Origin: Alcanivorax sp. 1008
GTDB taxonomy: Bacteria; Pseudomonadota; Gammaproteobacteria; Pseudomonadales; Alcanivoracaceae
NCBI RefSeq assembly: GCF_020667895.1
Contig: NZ_JAFMPS010000007.1
Location: forward strand, 1 to 64,000
Direction of reading: 5' to 3'
Length of the DNA stretch: 64,000 bases
Within the stretch, counting starts at the first letter, position 1, and the number at the start of each line of letters is the position of its first letter. The translations under genes were made by a program, and so were the position numbers. The notes below the pieces were generated by a model. That model ran no database searches, was not told the origin of the DNA, and saw nothing but the letters and a program-made list of their open reading frames with translations. This document shows, piece after piece, positions 52,767 through 59,560 of the stretch.

Positions 52767-53467
52767 TCACGCTGGCGTGCCAGAACGGAGATGGCTGCTA
52801 AAGTATCCGGGTCCCTTTCCTTTATCCGGTTGGCCACTTGATGCTGGAAAAAGTAGCGGAAACTGGCATGCTGCTGGGCCGCATGCAGGCAGGGATCTCC
52901 GGGGAGCACTGGTGTGTTGGTTACTTCCCCAGGTTCTATCACCATGGCTTGCAGCTGGCCATCGCCGTACAGACGCCAGCTGATAACCTCCTGTAAATTA
53001 ATGCTCTGAAACCCGTCCGTGGAAAACACAGCGTGGGTGCCAATACTGTCAGGGATTTCCTGAACCACTTCCTGTTTCGCATTGGCGGAGCCAAAAAATT
53101 TCACTGCGGATCTGAGCTCATCCGCTTTATGTTGGGGAACCTCGGTGAAAAGGTAGTGACTGTGCGGCAAACGGTAGCCCTGCCAGCGGCCATTCAGAGG
53201 GTCTGCCAGATCAGCGCAGGACGATACCGCATTTAGCCACGGTACCATGGCAACTACCTGATCGTTATCCAGCAGCGCCCAGCACAGAATTCGGACGGAG
53301 AACAGCGTGTCCGGGTGGCGGTCATTGGCGTATAGCAGCTCGAGCCCATCATTCTCTGGGGAAATCCTTACGATGCGGGGCTTTGCTGGTTTAGGGCGCG
53401 GGGTTAGTGGCACCACATTGTGATGCGAGGTGGTGCCAGGCGGTGCTGAGTGTGGCCGGAAACCCAT
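52760..53467 (-). CDS. Conserved-looking hypothetical protein (235 aa)
   Basis: 235 residues, no signal peptide or membrane segment. The first 30 residues are Pro/Lys-rich (PLTPRPKPAKPRIVRISPEN), then an apparently globular mixed domain with VRILCWALLDNDQVVAMVPWLNAVSSC, SHYLFTEVPQHKADEL and WRLYGDGQLQAMVIEPGEVTNTPVLPGD. The stretch CLHAAQQHASFRYFFQHQVANRIKERDP near the C-terminus is helical. I do not recognise the family. The gene overlaps its convergent neighbour at the stops. The start could be a few codons downstream. Confidence 0.65.
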   Translation of the reverse strand: MGFRPHSAPPGTTSHHNVVPLTPRPKPAKPRIVRISPENDGLELLYANDRHPDTLFSVRILCWALLDNDQVVAMVPWLNAVSSCADLADPLNGRWQGYRLPHSHYLFTEVPQHKADELRSAVKFFGSANAKQEVVQEIPDSIGTHAVFSTDGFQSINLQEVISWRLYGDGQLQAMVIEPGEVTNTPVLPGDPCLHAAQQHASFRYFFQHQVANRIKERDPDTLAAISVLARQRDQ

Positions 53468-53575
53468 TGGAACCTCCGGTAATAGCAGCAGATGACACTA
53501 TCACACTAGTCCGCAGTTATCGGCCGGGCAAGTCTGTATCAGGCATTTCATGGACCGGCGGCTGATTATGCAGTC

Positions 53576-54949
53576 TCAGCGTTCGCCAACAGTGGCTGAG
53601 AATGTCTTCAGGCGATAGCCGAGGCGCAGGCTGAGCATCAGCGCTGCAGCGGTGAGGCCGCTAAGCAAGCCGACCCAGAAGCCCTCAGGCCCCATCGCTG
53701 GTACCAGCAGATCAGTCAGGGCCAGCGCATAACCCACTGGCAGGCCAATTCCCCAGTAAGCCAGCAGGGTGATGAACATGGGCACCGTAGTGTCCTCAAA
53801 GCCACGCAGGGCACCGCTGACTGTTACTTGCCAGGCATCTGACAGCTGGTACAGGGCAGCGAACAGAAGCAGACTGGAAGCGATGGCTCGTACTTCGCTG
53901 TCGCTGCTGTACAGCCAGGGAACCTGGTGGCGTAACAGAAACAGTAGGCTACCAGCGACCACGCCAATCACCACCGTCATAAACATGGCACTTTTAACCG
54001 CCAGCCGTACCGCAGCAATATTTCCCTGACCGCGCCCGTGGCCAACACGCACAGTGGTGGCAATGGCCAGGCTGAGCGGAATCATAAACAGCAATCCGGT
54101 GAAATTAAGTGCCACCTGATGGCCGGCGACGACAGTTGGGCCAAGGCTGCTAATCAGCAGAGCAATCATGGCAAAGATACTGACCTCAAAAAAAATCGAT
54201 AGGCCGACCGGAAGGCCCAACAGGAAAATATACCAGGCTGTTCGTGCTTCAATATGAGTCTTCTTGAGGTGAAGGCGGGCGGCTGCATATACCGGGTGGC
54301 GTTGGATATAGCCGCTCATCATCAGGGCCATACACCAGAACACCAGCGAGGTGGCCCAGCCACAGCCAACACCACCCAGAGCGGGCATGCCAAGTTTGCC
54401 GTAGATCAGAATGTAATTACTGGGAATATTGATCAGCAGGCCGATAACGCTGATCCACAAGACCGGGCGGGTGTGAGACATGGCCTCTGTGTAACTGCGT
54501 AAGGTCAGAAAGATGGCGGCGCCGGGCATGCCCCAGCTGAGTGCGCTGAGGTAACCCGCTACTTTAGGTTGTAGTGCAGCATCAACCTCCATCCATGCCA
54601 GCACGGGGGCCATACTGCGCAACGCCAATGCGGCCAGCAGGCCAAGACCCAGTGCCAGCCACAAGCCTTGCTGGGCAATCGGATTGATGCGGTGGTAGGC
54701 TTGCGCGCCAAGTTTACGGGACAATATGGGGGTGGCGCTCATCAGCACCCCGGTCATAAAGAGGTAGATCGGAACCCAGATGCTGGCGCCAACAGCGACC
54801 GCAGCGAGATCCACCGGGCTGACTCTTCCGGCCATCACCGTGTCGACAAACCCGTTCGCGGTTTGCGCCAGTTGCCCACCGAGAATTGGCAGTGCCAGTA
54901 GCAGCTGGCTGCGGGCTTCCTGGCGTAGTGGGGATGAACGGCTTTTCAC
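53576..54949 (-). CDS. MATE-family efflux protein, NorM-like
   Basis: 457 residues from the GTG at 54949 (NVKSRSSP reading), which has AGGAA ten bases upstream; an upstream ATG at 55072 would overlap the divergent epmC gene heavily. Twelve hydrophobic segments; N-terminal LALPILGGQLAQTANGFVDTVMAGRVSPVDLAAVAVG is the NorM-type start. Exports cationic compounds using Na+ or H+ gradients. Drug specificity unknown. Confidence 0.9.
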   Translation of the reverse strand: MKSRSSPLRQEARSQLLLALPILGGQLAQTANGFVDTVMAGRVSPVDLAAVAVGASIWVPIYLFMTGVLMSATPILSRKLGAQAYHRINPIAQQGLWLALGLGLLAALALRSMAPVLAWMEVDAALQPKVAGYLSALSWGMPGAAIFLTLRSYTEAMSHTRPVLWISVIGLLINIPSNYILIYGKLGMPALGGVGCGWATSLVFWCMALMMSGYIQRHPVYAAARLHLKKTHIEARTAWYIFLLGLPVGLSIFFEVSIFAMIALLISSLGPTVVAGHQVALNFTGLLFMIPLSLAIATTVRVGHGRGQGNIAAVRLAVKSAMFMTVVIGVVAGSLLFLLRHQVPWLYSSDSEVRAIASSLLLFAALYQLSDAWQVTVSGALRGFEDTTVPMFITLLAYWGIGLPVGYALALTDLLVPAMGPEGFWVGLLSGLTAAALMLSLRLGYRLKTFSATVGER

Positions 54950-54965
54950 GTTAAGAGGTTCCTGA

Positions 54966-55544
54966 ATGAGGCGCGCTACCTTACCGCAAAGCGACTCTGA
55001 AATGCAGCGCACCCTAACCAGTGTGGAGCTGGAAAAGTTATTCGCTGATTGTTTTCTGGTGACTGAAAACACCCGGCTGGTTGGTCAGGCGGAAGAGCCC
55101 TTGTATCTGCCTGCCTGTGATGGCCTGCCGGCGCAGATTTTTTATACCCGGGACTATTTTCGCTCCGCATTGCATGAGATCGCTCACTGGTGTGTGGCCG
55201 GGCCCGCTCGCCGAAAGCTAGTGGATTTTGGTTATTGGTATGCGGCAGATGGCCGTAATGCGCAGCAGCAGGCCGCCTTTTTACGGGTGGAGTTGGAGCC
55301 GCAAGCTTTGGAGTTACTGTTCTGTGCCGCGGCAGGGCATCGTTTCCGAGTGTCCCAGGATAATCTTAGCGGAGAGGCAGTGGATCCTGCTCCCTTCGAA
55401 CAGGCGGTATGGGACCGTGCTGTGCTATTGGCGGAAACCGGTCTGCGGGGAAGAAGCAAACGTTGGTGTGAAGTGCTGGCGCAGCATTACCGCGGCTCAG
55501 AGCTGCGGCCTGCCCATCTGATGCAGGTATTTGAGCATTGGTAA
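54966..55544 (+). CDS. epmC: Elongation factor P hydroxylase
   Basis: 192 residues. EpmC (YfcM) hydroxylates the lysylated lysine of EF-P, last step of its modification by EpmA/EpmB. The iron-binding core is RSALHEIAHWCVAGPARRKLVDFGYWY, with HE-x-x-H; QDNLSG and the end motif are also conserved. The start may be ATG 54966 (GAGG upstream) or ATG 55002 (MQRTLT); the former leaves only 16 bases to the divergent MATE start. Confidence 0.92.
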   Translation: MRRATLPQSDSEMQRTLTSVELEKLFADCFLVTENTRLVGQAEEPLYLPACDGLPAQIFYTRDYFRSALHEIAHWCVAGPARRKLVDFGYWYAADGRNAQQQAAFLRVELEPQALELLFCAAAGHRFRVSQDNLSGEAVDPAPFEQAVWDRAVLLAETGLRGRSKRWCEVLAQHYRGSELRPAHLMQVFEHW

Positions 55545-55562
55545 CGGCTTGTTGTGTATGGA

Positions 55563-55600
55563 TAAACATAAATGCCGGGCAAGCCCGGCATTTATGTTTA
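55563..55600. terminator. Long perfect hairpin, bidirectional terminator
   Basis: TAAACATAAATGCCGGGC and its exact complement (55583-55600) separated by AA. The stem is 16-18 base pairs. It lies between convergent epmC and the TonB-like gene, and ends the 55.6-64 kb operon. Confidence 0.85.
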
Positions 55601-55617
55601 CAACGCAATGGTAAGGA

Positions 55618-56559
55618 TCAAGAGGGGAACAGGTTCAGTGCATAGTCGCCAGTCCAGACTTCCACGGGCAGGGCACCAAAGTCCATCGATTTGACGATAA
55701 GCAGAATACGCCGCTCCAACTCATCATCACCCACTTCAGACGACTTGATTACCACGTTACTCACTTCACCGGATGGGGCAATCGTCATAGTCAGCACCAC
55801 AGTCCCACGCAATGCAGGGTTTTGCCGCAGAGCACGTTGGTAGGCGCTATTGATGCGGCCCTGACTACGGTTAAAGGTCTGACGGATTTGTTCTTCCGTA
55901 CGGACACTTTTGCCCTCCGCATTTTTGCGTACGGTGGTAGCAGCTTCAGTGGCAATCTTACTCTCAACCTGGGCAACCTCTGCGCCTTCCAGAGTGCCGC
56001 CGCCACCGCCACCGCTGGATACGCTGGCCACGGCAATACCGCCCGAGCCGCTGCCGGCACGACTGGTAATCAGATTGCGCTCGACCTTGGCAGACTCGGC
56101 ACCACCAGTGCGCAGTGGTTGGCGATTGACGACCGGCGCCAGATCCTGCAGACCAGCGAGCGAATCTTCGAACACTTTCAGTTCTTTCTTCGCTACTTCA
56201 CGAGCTTTTTCTACTCGTTCAGGAGTCGGCTCTTCCTTCGGCTTTTCCGGCTCTGGCTCAGGCTCTGGCTCTGGCTCAGGTTCTGGCTCGGGTTCTGGCT
56301 CCGGCTCAGGAGGCGGTGGCGGCGGCTCTTCCTTTTTCTTCTCCATCACCAGCTTGGCCAGCCGCTCCGGAATCTGTTCCGCTTCGCTGCGGTCCTTCTT
56401 CGGAATGGTGGTGCTCTCAATCAGGATGATGAAAAACAGGCACAGTAATGCCAGCACGGCCAAAATGATCCACTGACGACGGCGATCCCCGGGGAGGTTG
56501 TCCCAAGGAAGCAGACCATCGACAAATATCATCAGAGGCTTCTTGTTATTCTCGCTCAT
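55618..56559 (-). CDS. TonB-like energy transducer with AgmX/PglI-type C-terminal domain
   Basis: 313 residues. A short cytoplasmic head, one membrane span (WIILAVLALLCLFFIILIEST, about 29-49), then a rigid periplasmic spacer of PPPPPPEPEPEPEP type (about 75-105), a Gly-rich linker (SVSSGGGGGGTLEG) and a C-terminal beta-alpha-beta domain (RGTVVLTMTIAPSGEVSNVVIKS ... RRILLIVKSMDFGAL), as in the AgmX/PglI and TonB C-termini. Expected to carry force from the channel complex across the periplasm. Last gene of the operon; start overlaps the upstream exbD-like gene by four bases. Confidence 0.88.
   Translation of the reverse strand: MSENNKKPLMIFVDGLLPWDNLPGDRRRQWIILAVLALLCLFFIILIESTTIPKKDRSEAEQIPERLAKLVMEKKKEEPPPPPPEPEPEPEPEPEPEPEPEPEPEKPKEEPTPERVEKAREVAKKELKVFEDSLAGLQDLAPVVNRQPLRTGGAESAKVERNLITSRAGSGSGGIAVASVSSGGGGGGTLEGAEVAQVESKIATEAATTVRKNAEGKSVRTEEQIRQTFNRSQGRINSAYQRALRQNPALRGTVVLTMTIAPSGEVSNVVIKSSEVGDDELERRILLIVKSMDFGALPVEVWTGDYALNLFPS
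56248..56331 (-). repeat. Glu-Pro/Pro spacer repeat
   Basis: Short tandem units of six or twelve bases (GGCTCT/GGCTCA type on the plus strand) encode about eleven Glu-Pro pairs followed by six Pro. Such repeats change in copy number by slippage, which would alter spacer length in steps of two residues. Confidence 0.8.
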
Positions 56560-57065
56560 TCGACGCCCTCCTCAGCCTTTTGCAGCACGGCAAAGGAGAT
56601 TTTGGAATAGTCAGTCTGGTTGGCACTGACCATCACATTGCGAATGGTGGAATAGGGTACCTTGCGGTCCGCCAGAATCATGACCTCACGCTCAGGTATG
56701 CCATCTTCGTTCAGTACTGGAAGACTGCGATCCGCACGCCATTGCAGCTCTGCAACCAAGGCCGGTATCACCATGGCGCCATCTTCGTTCTCGGCGGCAG
56801 TCGGATCAACGGCCACGTCTTGAACCAGAATGTTGCGAGCACTGATCTGGATCTTCAGAACCTCGCCAGGCACCGTATTGGCGCTGGACTCAGGCAGAAC
56901 AATGTCCTTGTTATCCGGCGGCTGCTGGGAGTTCGATGAATTAACCAGCAGAAAGAACACCAGAATGGTGAAGATATCCATCAGTGAAGTCAGGTTCAGC
57001 ACTGCAACGCCCTTATGGCGTGCATGCCGTCGGGCCATACGCTTACCGCGGGATGACTTTTTCAT
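56556..57065 (-). CDS. ExbD/TolR-like protein with the conserved membrane Asp
   Basis: 169 residues. Basic N-terminus, one membrane span (LMDIFTILVFFLLVN), and a periplasmic domain of about 120 residues. Asp30, in SLMDIFTIL, corresponds to the proton-carrying Asp of ExbD and TolR. Paired with a second ExbD-like protein immediately upstream that lacks it. Overlaps both neighbours by four bases, so the stoichiometry may be set by coupled translation. Confidence 0.9.
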   Translation of the reverse strand: MKKSSRGKRMARRHARHKGVAVLNLTSLMDIFTILVFFLLVNSSNSQQPPDNKDIVLPESSANTVPGEVLKIQISARNILVQDVAVDPTAAENEDGAMVIPALVAELQWRADRSLPVLNEDGIPEREVMILADRKVPYSTIRNVMVSANQTDYSKISFAVLQKAEEGVE

Positions 57066-57583
57066 GCATCACCTCCACGACGAGCGTCCGGTGGCGCTGA
57101 GCCAATGCCGATTTCCGGGAACAGTTCTTTTTTGATGCCTATGCCATTATTGATCTCGATTCGGTAACGAACCGCATCCATGGTGTAGATCATCAGCTCA
57201 TAGTCGGTGTCATCCTCACACAGCAGGGTGATATTGGTGACTTCCGGGAACTGGGCTTTGATTTCCGCAAGATACCCGCGCAGCTTTTCACGGTCATGCT
57301 TGCCGTCTTCAGCTACGGGTACGATAGCGACAATTTTGCCGCTTTTCCTTTCGCCAATCTCGTAGCGGTCCTGATAAATCAGAACCTCCAGTACGGGCTT
57401 ATTATTCTCTTCCGGGTCCGAAGGAGGTGCTTCCTCGTTGGACGGCAAGTTCAGCTGCAGGATGGAAACCTGGGCGAATACCGCATTGAGTAGCAGGAAC
57501 GGAATCAGTACCACCATCAAATTGAGGAAGGCGGTAATGTTCAGTTCGACATCTTCGTGCCCTGTACGCTTTCTTGATCGCAT
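57062..57583 (-). CDS. ExbD/TolR-like protein lacking the conserved Asp
   Basis: 173 residues. Same topology as its neighbour: basic head, one span (LNLMVVLIPFLLLNAVFA), periplasmic domain with FPEVTNITLLCEDDTDYELMI. At the place of the proton-carrying Asp there is Asn21 (ITAFLNLMVVL), so this subunit alone should not conduct protons. A conserved-looking NAVFA turn ends the span. Start overlaps the downstream exbD by four bases. It is 36 bases after the channel gene. Confidence 0.88.
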   Translation of the reverse strand: MRSRKRTGHEDVELNITAFLNLMVVLIPFLLLNAVFAQVSILQLNLPSNEEAPPSDPEENNKPVLEVLIYQDRYEIGERKSGKIVAIVPVAEDGKHDREKLRGYLAEIKAQFPEVTNITLLCEDDTDYELMIYTMDAVRYRIEINNGIGIKKELFPEIGIGSAPPDARRGGDA

Positions 57584-57618
57584 ACCGGCTCCTTAACAGG
57601 TTAACGAAAGTTGACGGA

Positions 57619-58335
57619 TTATTGACCGTCGCCGTTACGTTGATCCTGTTGAGTCACCACCTGACGGAATACATTCAGGAACTTGATCGAAGCCATTTCC
57701 ATACTGTCGATCAGCTTGCCGGTCATAGAGTTGATGAACGAGTAAGCCAGCAGTAGCGGAATTGCAGCGATAAGACCAAATGCAGTGGTGTTCATGGCCA
57801 CCGAGATAGAGGCGGATAGCAGGTCGGCCTTTTGTGCCGGGTCAGCACTGGCTACCGCAGTAAATGCCTGAATCAGACCGATAATGGTACCGAGTAGGCC
57901 CATCAGGGTGGCGATGTTGGCGAGAGTAGCGATATAGGGGGTGCGAGTTTCCAGACGCGGCATAACTTCCATCAAGCCTTCTTCCATGGCCAGCTCCACG
58001 TCATCATGGCGACGGCTGATGCGGGCACGCTCGAGGCCGTACGCAACAATGCGACCAATGCCCACTTGGCTGTCTTTAACCACATCCATTGCCTGACGGA
58101 ACTGGCCTTTGGAGAGGAGCGGGAATACCTGGTCCCAGATTTTCTTGTTGCGCGCTTTGGTGGCTTGCAGGTACAGCACACGTTCGATGACGATGCCCAA
58201 GCCGATCGCCAGTACAATCAGGATTGGATACATGAAGAAGCCACCATCCTGAATAAAACTGATGGCTGTGGTCATCAGTCCGGTATCGGCAACGGCCGGA
58301 GCGGAGGCTGGATCAAGGGATACTGGCGTCGACAT
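57619..58335 (-). CDS. MotA/TolQ/ExbB-type proton channel protein
   Basis: 238 residues from ATG 58335, with GGAG nine bases upstream (a TTG five codons earlier is less likely). Three membrane spans: FFMYPILIVLAIGLGIVIERV (near 35), LANIATLMGLLGTIIGLIQAF (near 140) and AFGLIAAIPLLLAYSFI (near 190), the last two with the Thr residues that line the channel in ExbB and TolQ. A long cytoplasmic loop follows span 1. It should form a pentameric channel around an ExbD-type dimer, here probably mixed. Confidence 0.92.
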   Translation of the reverse strand: MSTPVSLDPASAPAVADTGLMTTAISFIQDGGFFMYPILIVLAIGLGIVIERVLYLQATKARNKKIWDQVFPLLSKGQFRQAMDVVKDSQVGIGRIVAYGLERARISRRHDDVELAMEEGLMEVMPRLETRTPYIATLANIATLMGLLGTIIGLIQAFTAVASADPAQKADLLSASISVAMNTTAFGLIAAIPLLLAYSFINSMTGKLIDSMEMASIKFLNVFRQVVTQQDQRNGDGQ

Positions 58336-58370
58336 CAGGGTGTTCTCCAAACAGGGTTGTTGTTGTCATT

Positions 58371-58391
58371 ACAGCATCCCCATGATGCTGT
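58371..58391. other. Hairpin within the operon, upstream of the channel gene
   Basis: ACAGCATC at 58371-58378 and GATGCTGT at 58384-58391, perfect, with loop CCCAT. On the minus strand it lies about 40 bases before the channel-gene start; no T-run follows. It may be an attenuator, a processing site or a partial terminator that lowers downstream expression. Confidence 0.4.
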
Positions 58392-58464
58392 TGGTGAAAA
58401 TGGCGATGGTCTTTTTATCAGAATTTATGCCGAGCTGCATCTGCTTGGCTGGGTATAACTCAAA

Positions 58465-58764
58465 TCAGTCAAGAAACAGATCGTCACCGCTGGCGGGTTC
58501 TTGGCCGAGAATGCGGTAATACTCGACTTCTCGCATCAAAACCTCTTGATCCAGAGGTTCCAGTACCCTGTTGAGCAATGAGGAAGTAGGGTCCTTCTTT
58601 TCCAGCTTCACTTCCTTGTCTTTCCATGGCACAACATTAAGAACAGTGGGTGCCTCCTGAGAGCCAATAATATTACTCGAAAGCCCCGGATCGGCGGTTT
58701 CCTGCTCTGCAATGGCGGGCAGGGAGAGGAGTACTGAGCAGCAGATTAGGGAGACATAGCGCAT
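58465..58764 (-). CDS. Small periplasmic protein of the channel operon (99 aa)
   Basis: 99 residues with a clear signal peptide (MRYVSLICCSVLLSLPAIA), then a mature protein of 80 residues: extended N-terminus, VVPWKDKEVKLEKKDPTSSLL and a helical acidic C-terminus. No Cys in the mature part. Begins one base before the stop of the TPR lipoprotein gene. Its place between TPR lipoproteins and the channel implies that it belongs to the machine. Family not recognised. Confidence 0.72.
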   Translation of the reverse strand: MRYVSLICCSVLLSLPAIAEQETADPGLSSNIIGSQEAPTVLNVVPWKDKEVKLEKKDPTSSLLNRVLEPLDQEVLMREVEYYRILGQEPASGDDLFLD

Positions 58765-58765
58765 A

Positions 58766-59560
58766 TCAGTTCAACTCCTGTTGGTCTGCGTCTTGCTGGC
58801 CGCCGTCGGCATCCGGAGATGCTATTTCTGCAGGTTCTGTGGGTGCAAGCTCTGCGGGTGCAGGAACAGCATCTGGTACTCGTCGTTCAAGATCTGCGAC
58901 CCAGTTGGCAACTGATTGATCCAATTGTCGCTGTAGAGACTGATACTGACGGAAGTGCTCTAGTGCCAGTGGCAAGTCCTGTAGGTAAAGCTCTGCCAGC
59001 ACGCCCATGTTGAAGTGGGCTCGGGCGTACTTCGGGTCCAGTTGAATAGCCGCCTCGTAGTGCTTGCGTGCCTCATCAAACTTGCCCTGCTCGCGCAGGG
59101 CCAATCCCAGAGCATTGTGGGCATAGGGGTTATTGCTGTTGACGCCAAGCGCCTGCCGTAATGCTTCCTCGGCCTCCGGATATTTCTTCTGCCGCTGGCG
59201 GATGATGCCCTGATTGACCAGCGGGCCGGACAGCTGTGGGTAACGGCTAGCCACGGACTGAAACATCACTAGTGCCTTGTCAGTTTCTCCGGCTCGCATG
59301 GCCTGCAGGGCTCGAGCGTACTCGGGCATGGCCTCAAGGGCGACAGCTTCCACGGCCGGGTCGTGCGGTACCGGCGGAATATGCTCGGCATCACTTTCTG
59401 CCGCGGCCTCTCCACTGCGCTGGTCAGCGTACTTTGAAGGCCCGCCGGCGCCCCCATCCAGACCCAGATCCGTATCGCCGGGAGGCTTCGAGGCGCAGCC
59501 AGCGAACAACAGGATGGCGGCGGCCAAGGCCAGCCGCCGGTTAATAGATGATGTCGACAT
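58766..59560 (-). CDS. TPR-containing lipoprotein
   Basis: 264 residues. Lipobox ILLFAGC with Cys22, then an acidic Gly-rich linker, and about four TPR units between residues 75 and 210 (LVMFQSVASRYPQ; PEAEEALRQALGVNSNNPYAHNALGLALREQGKFDEARKHYEAAIQLDPKYARAHFNMGVLAEL). The last 45 residues are Pro/Ala/Glu/Asp-rich. Likely outer-membrane-bound, facing the periplasm. The start overlaps the upstream 1002-residue gene by 20 bases. Probably a periplasmic scaffold for the channel and TonB-like protein. Confidence 0.85.
   Translation of the reverse strand: MSTSSINRRLALAAAILLFAGCASKPPGDTDLGLDGGAGGPSKYADQRSGEAAAESDAEHIPPVPHDPAVEAVALEAMPEYARALQAMRAGETDKALVMFQSVASRYPQLSGPLVNQGIIRQRQKKYPEAEEALRQALGVNSNNPYAHNALGLALREQGKFDEARKHYEAAIQLDPKYARAHFNMGVLAELYLQDLPLALEHFRQYQSLQRQLDQSVANWVADLERRVPDAVPAPAELAPTEPAEIASPDADGGQQDADQQELN

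Noticed and set aside
56248-56331. Possible CRISPR-like or minisatellite array
   Set aside because: Units are 6-12 bases, in frame and coding for Glu-Pro; there are no spacers and no cas genes.
55822-56476. Two long plus-strand frames with Ser/Gly/Arg- or Phe/Leu/Arg-rich repeats
   Set aside because: They are the reverse reading of the Glu-Pro repeat and linker of the TonB-like gene.
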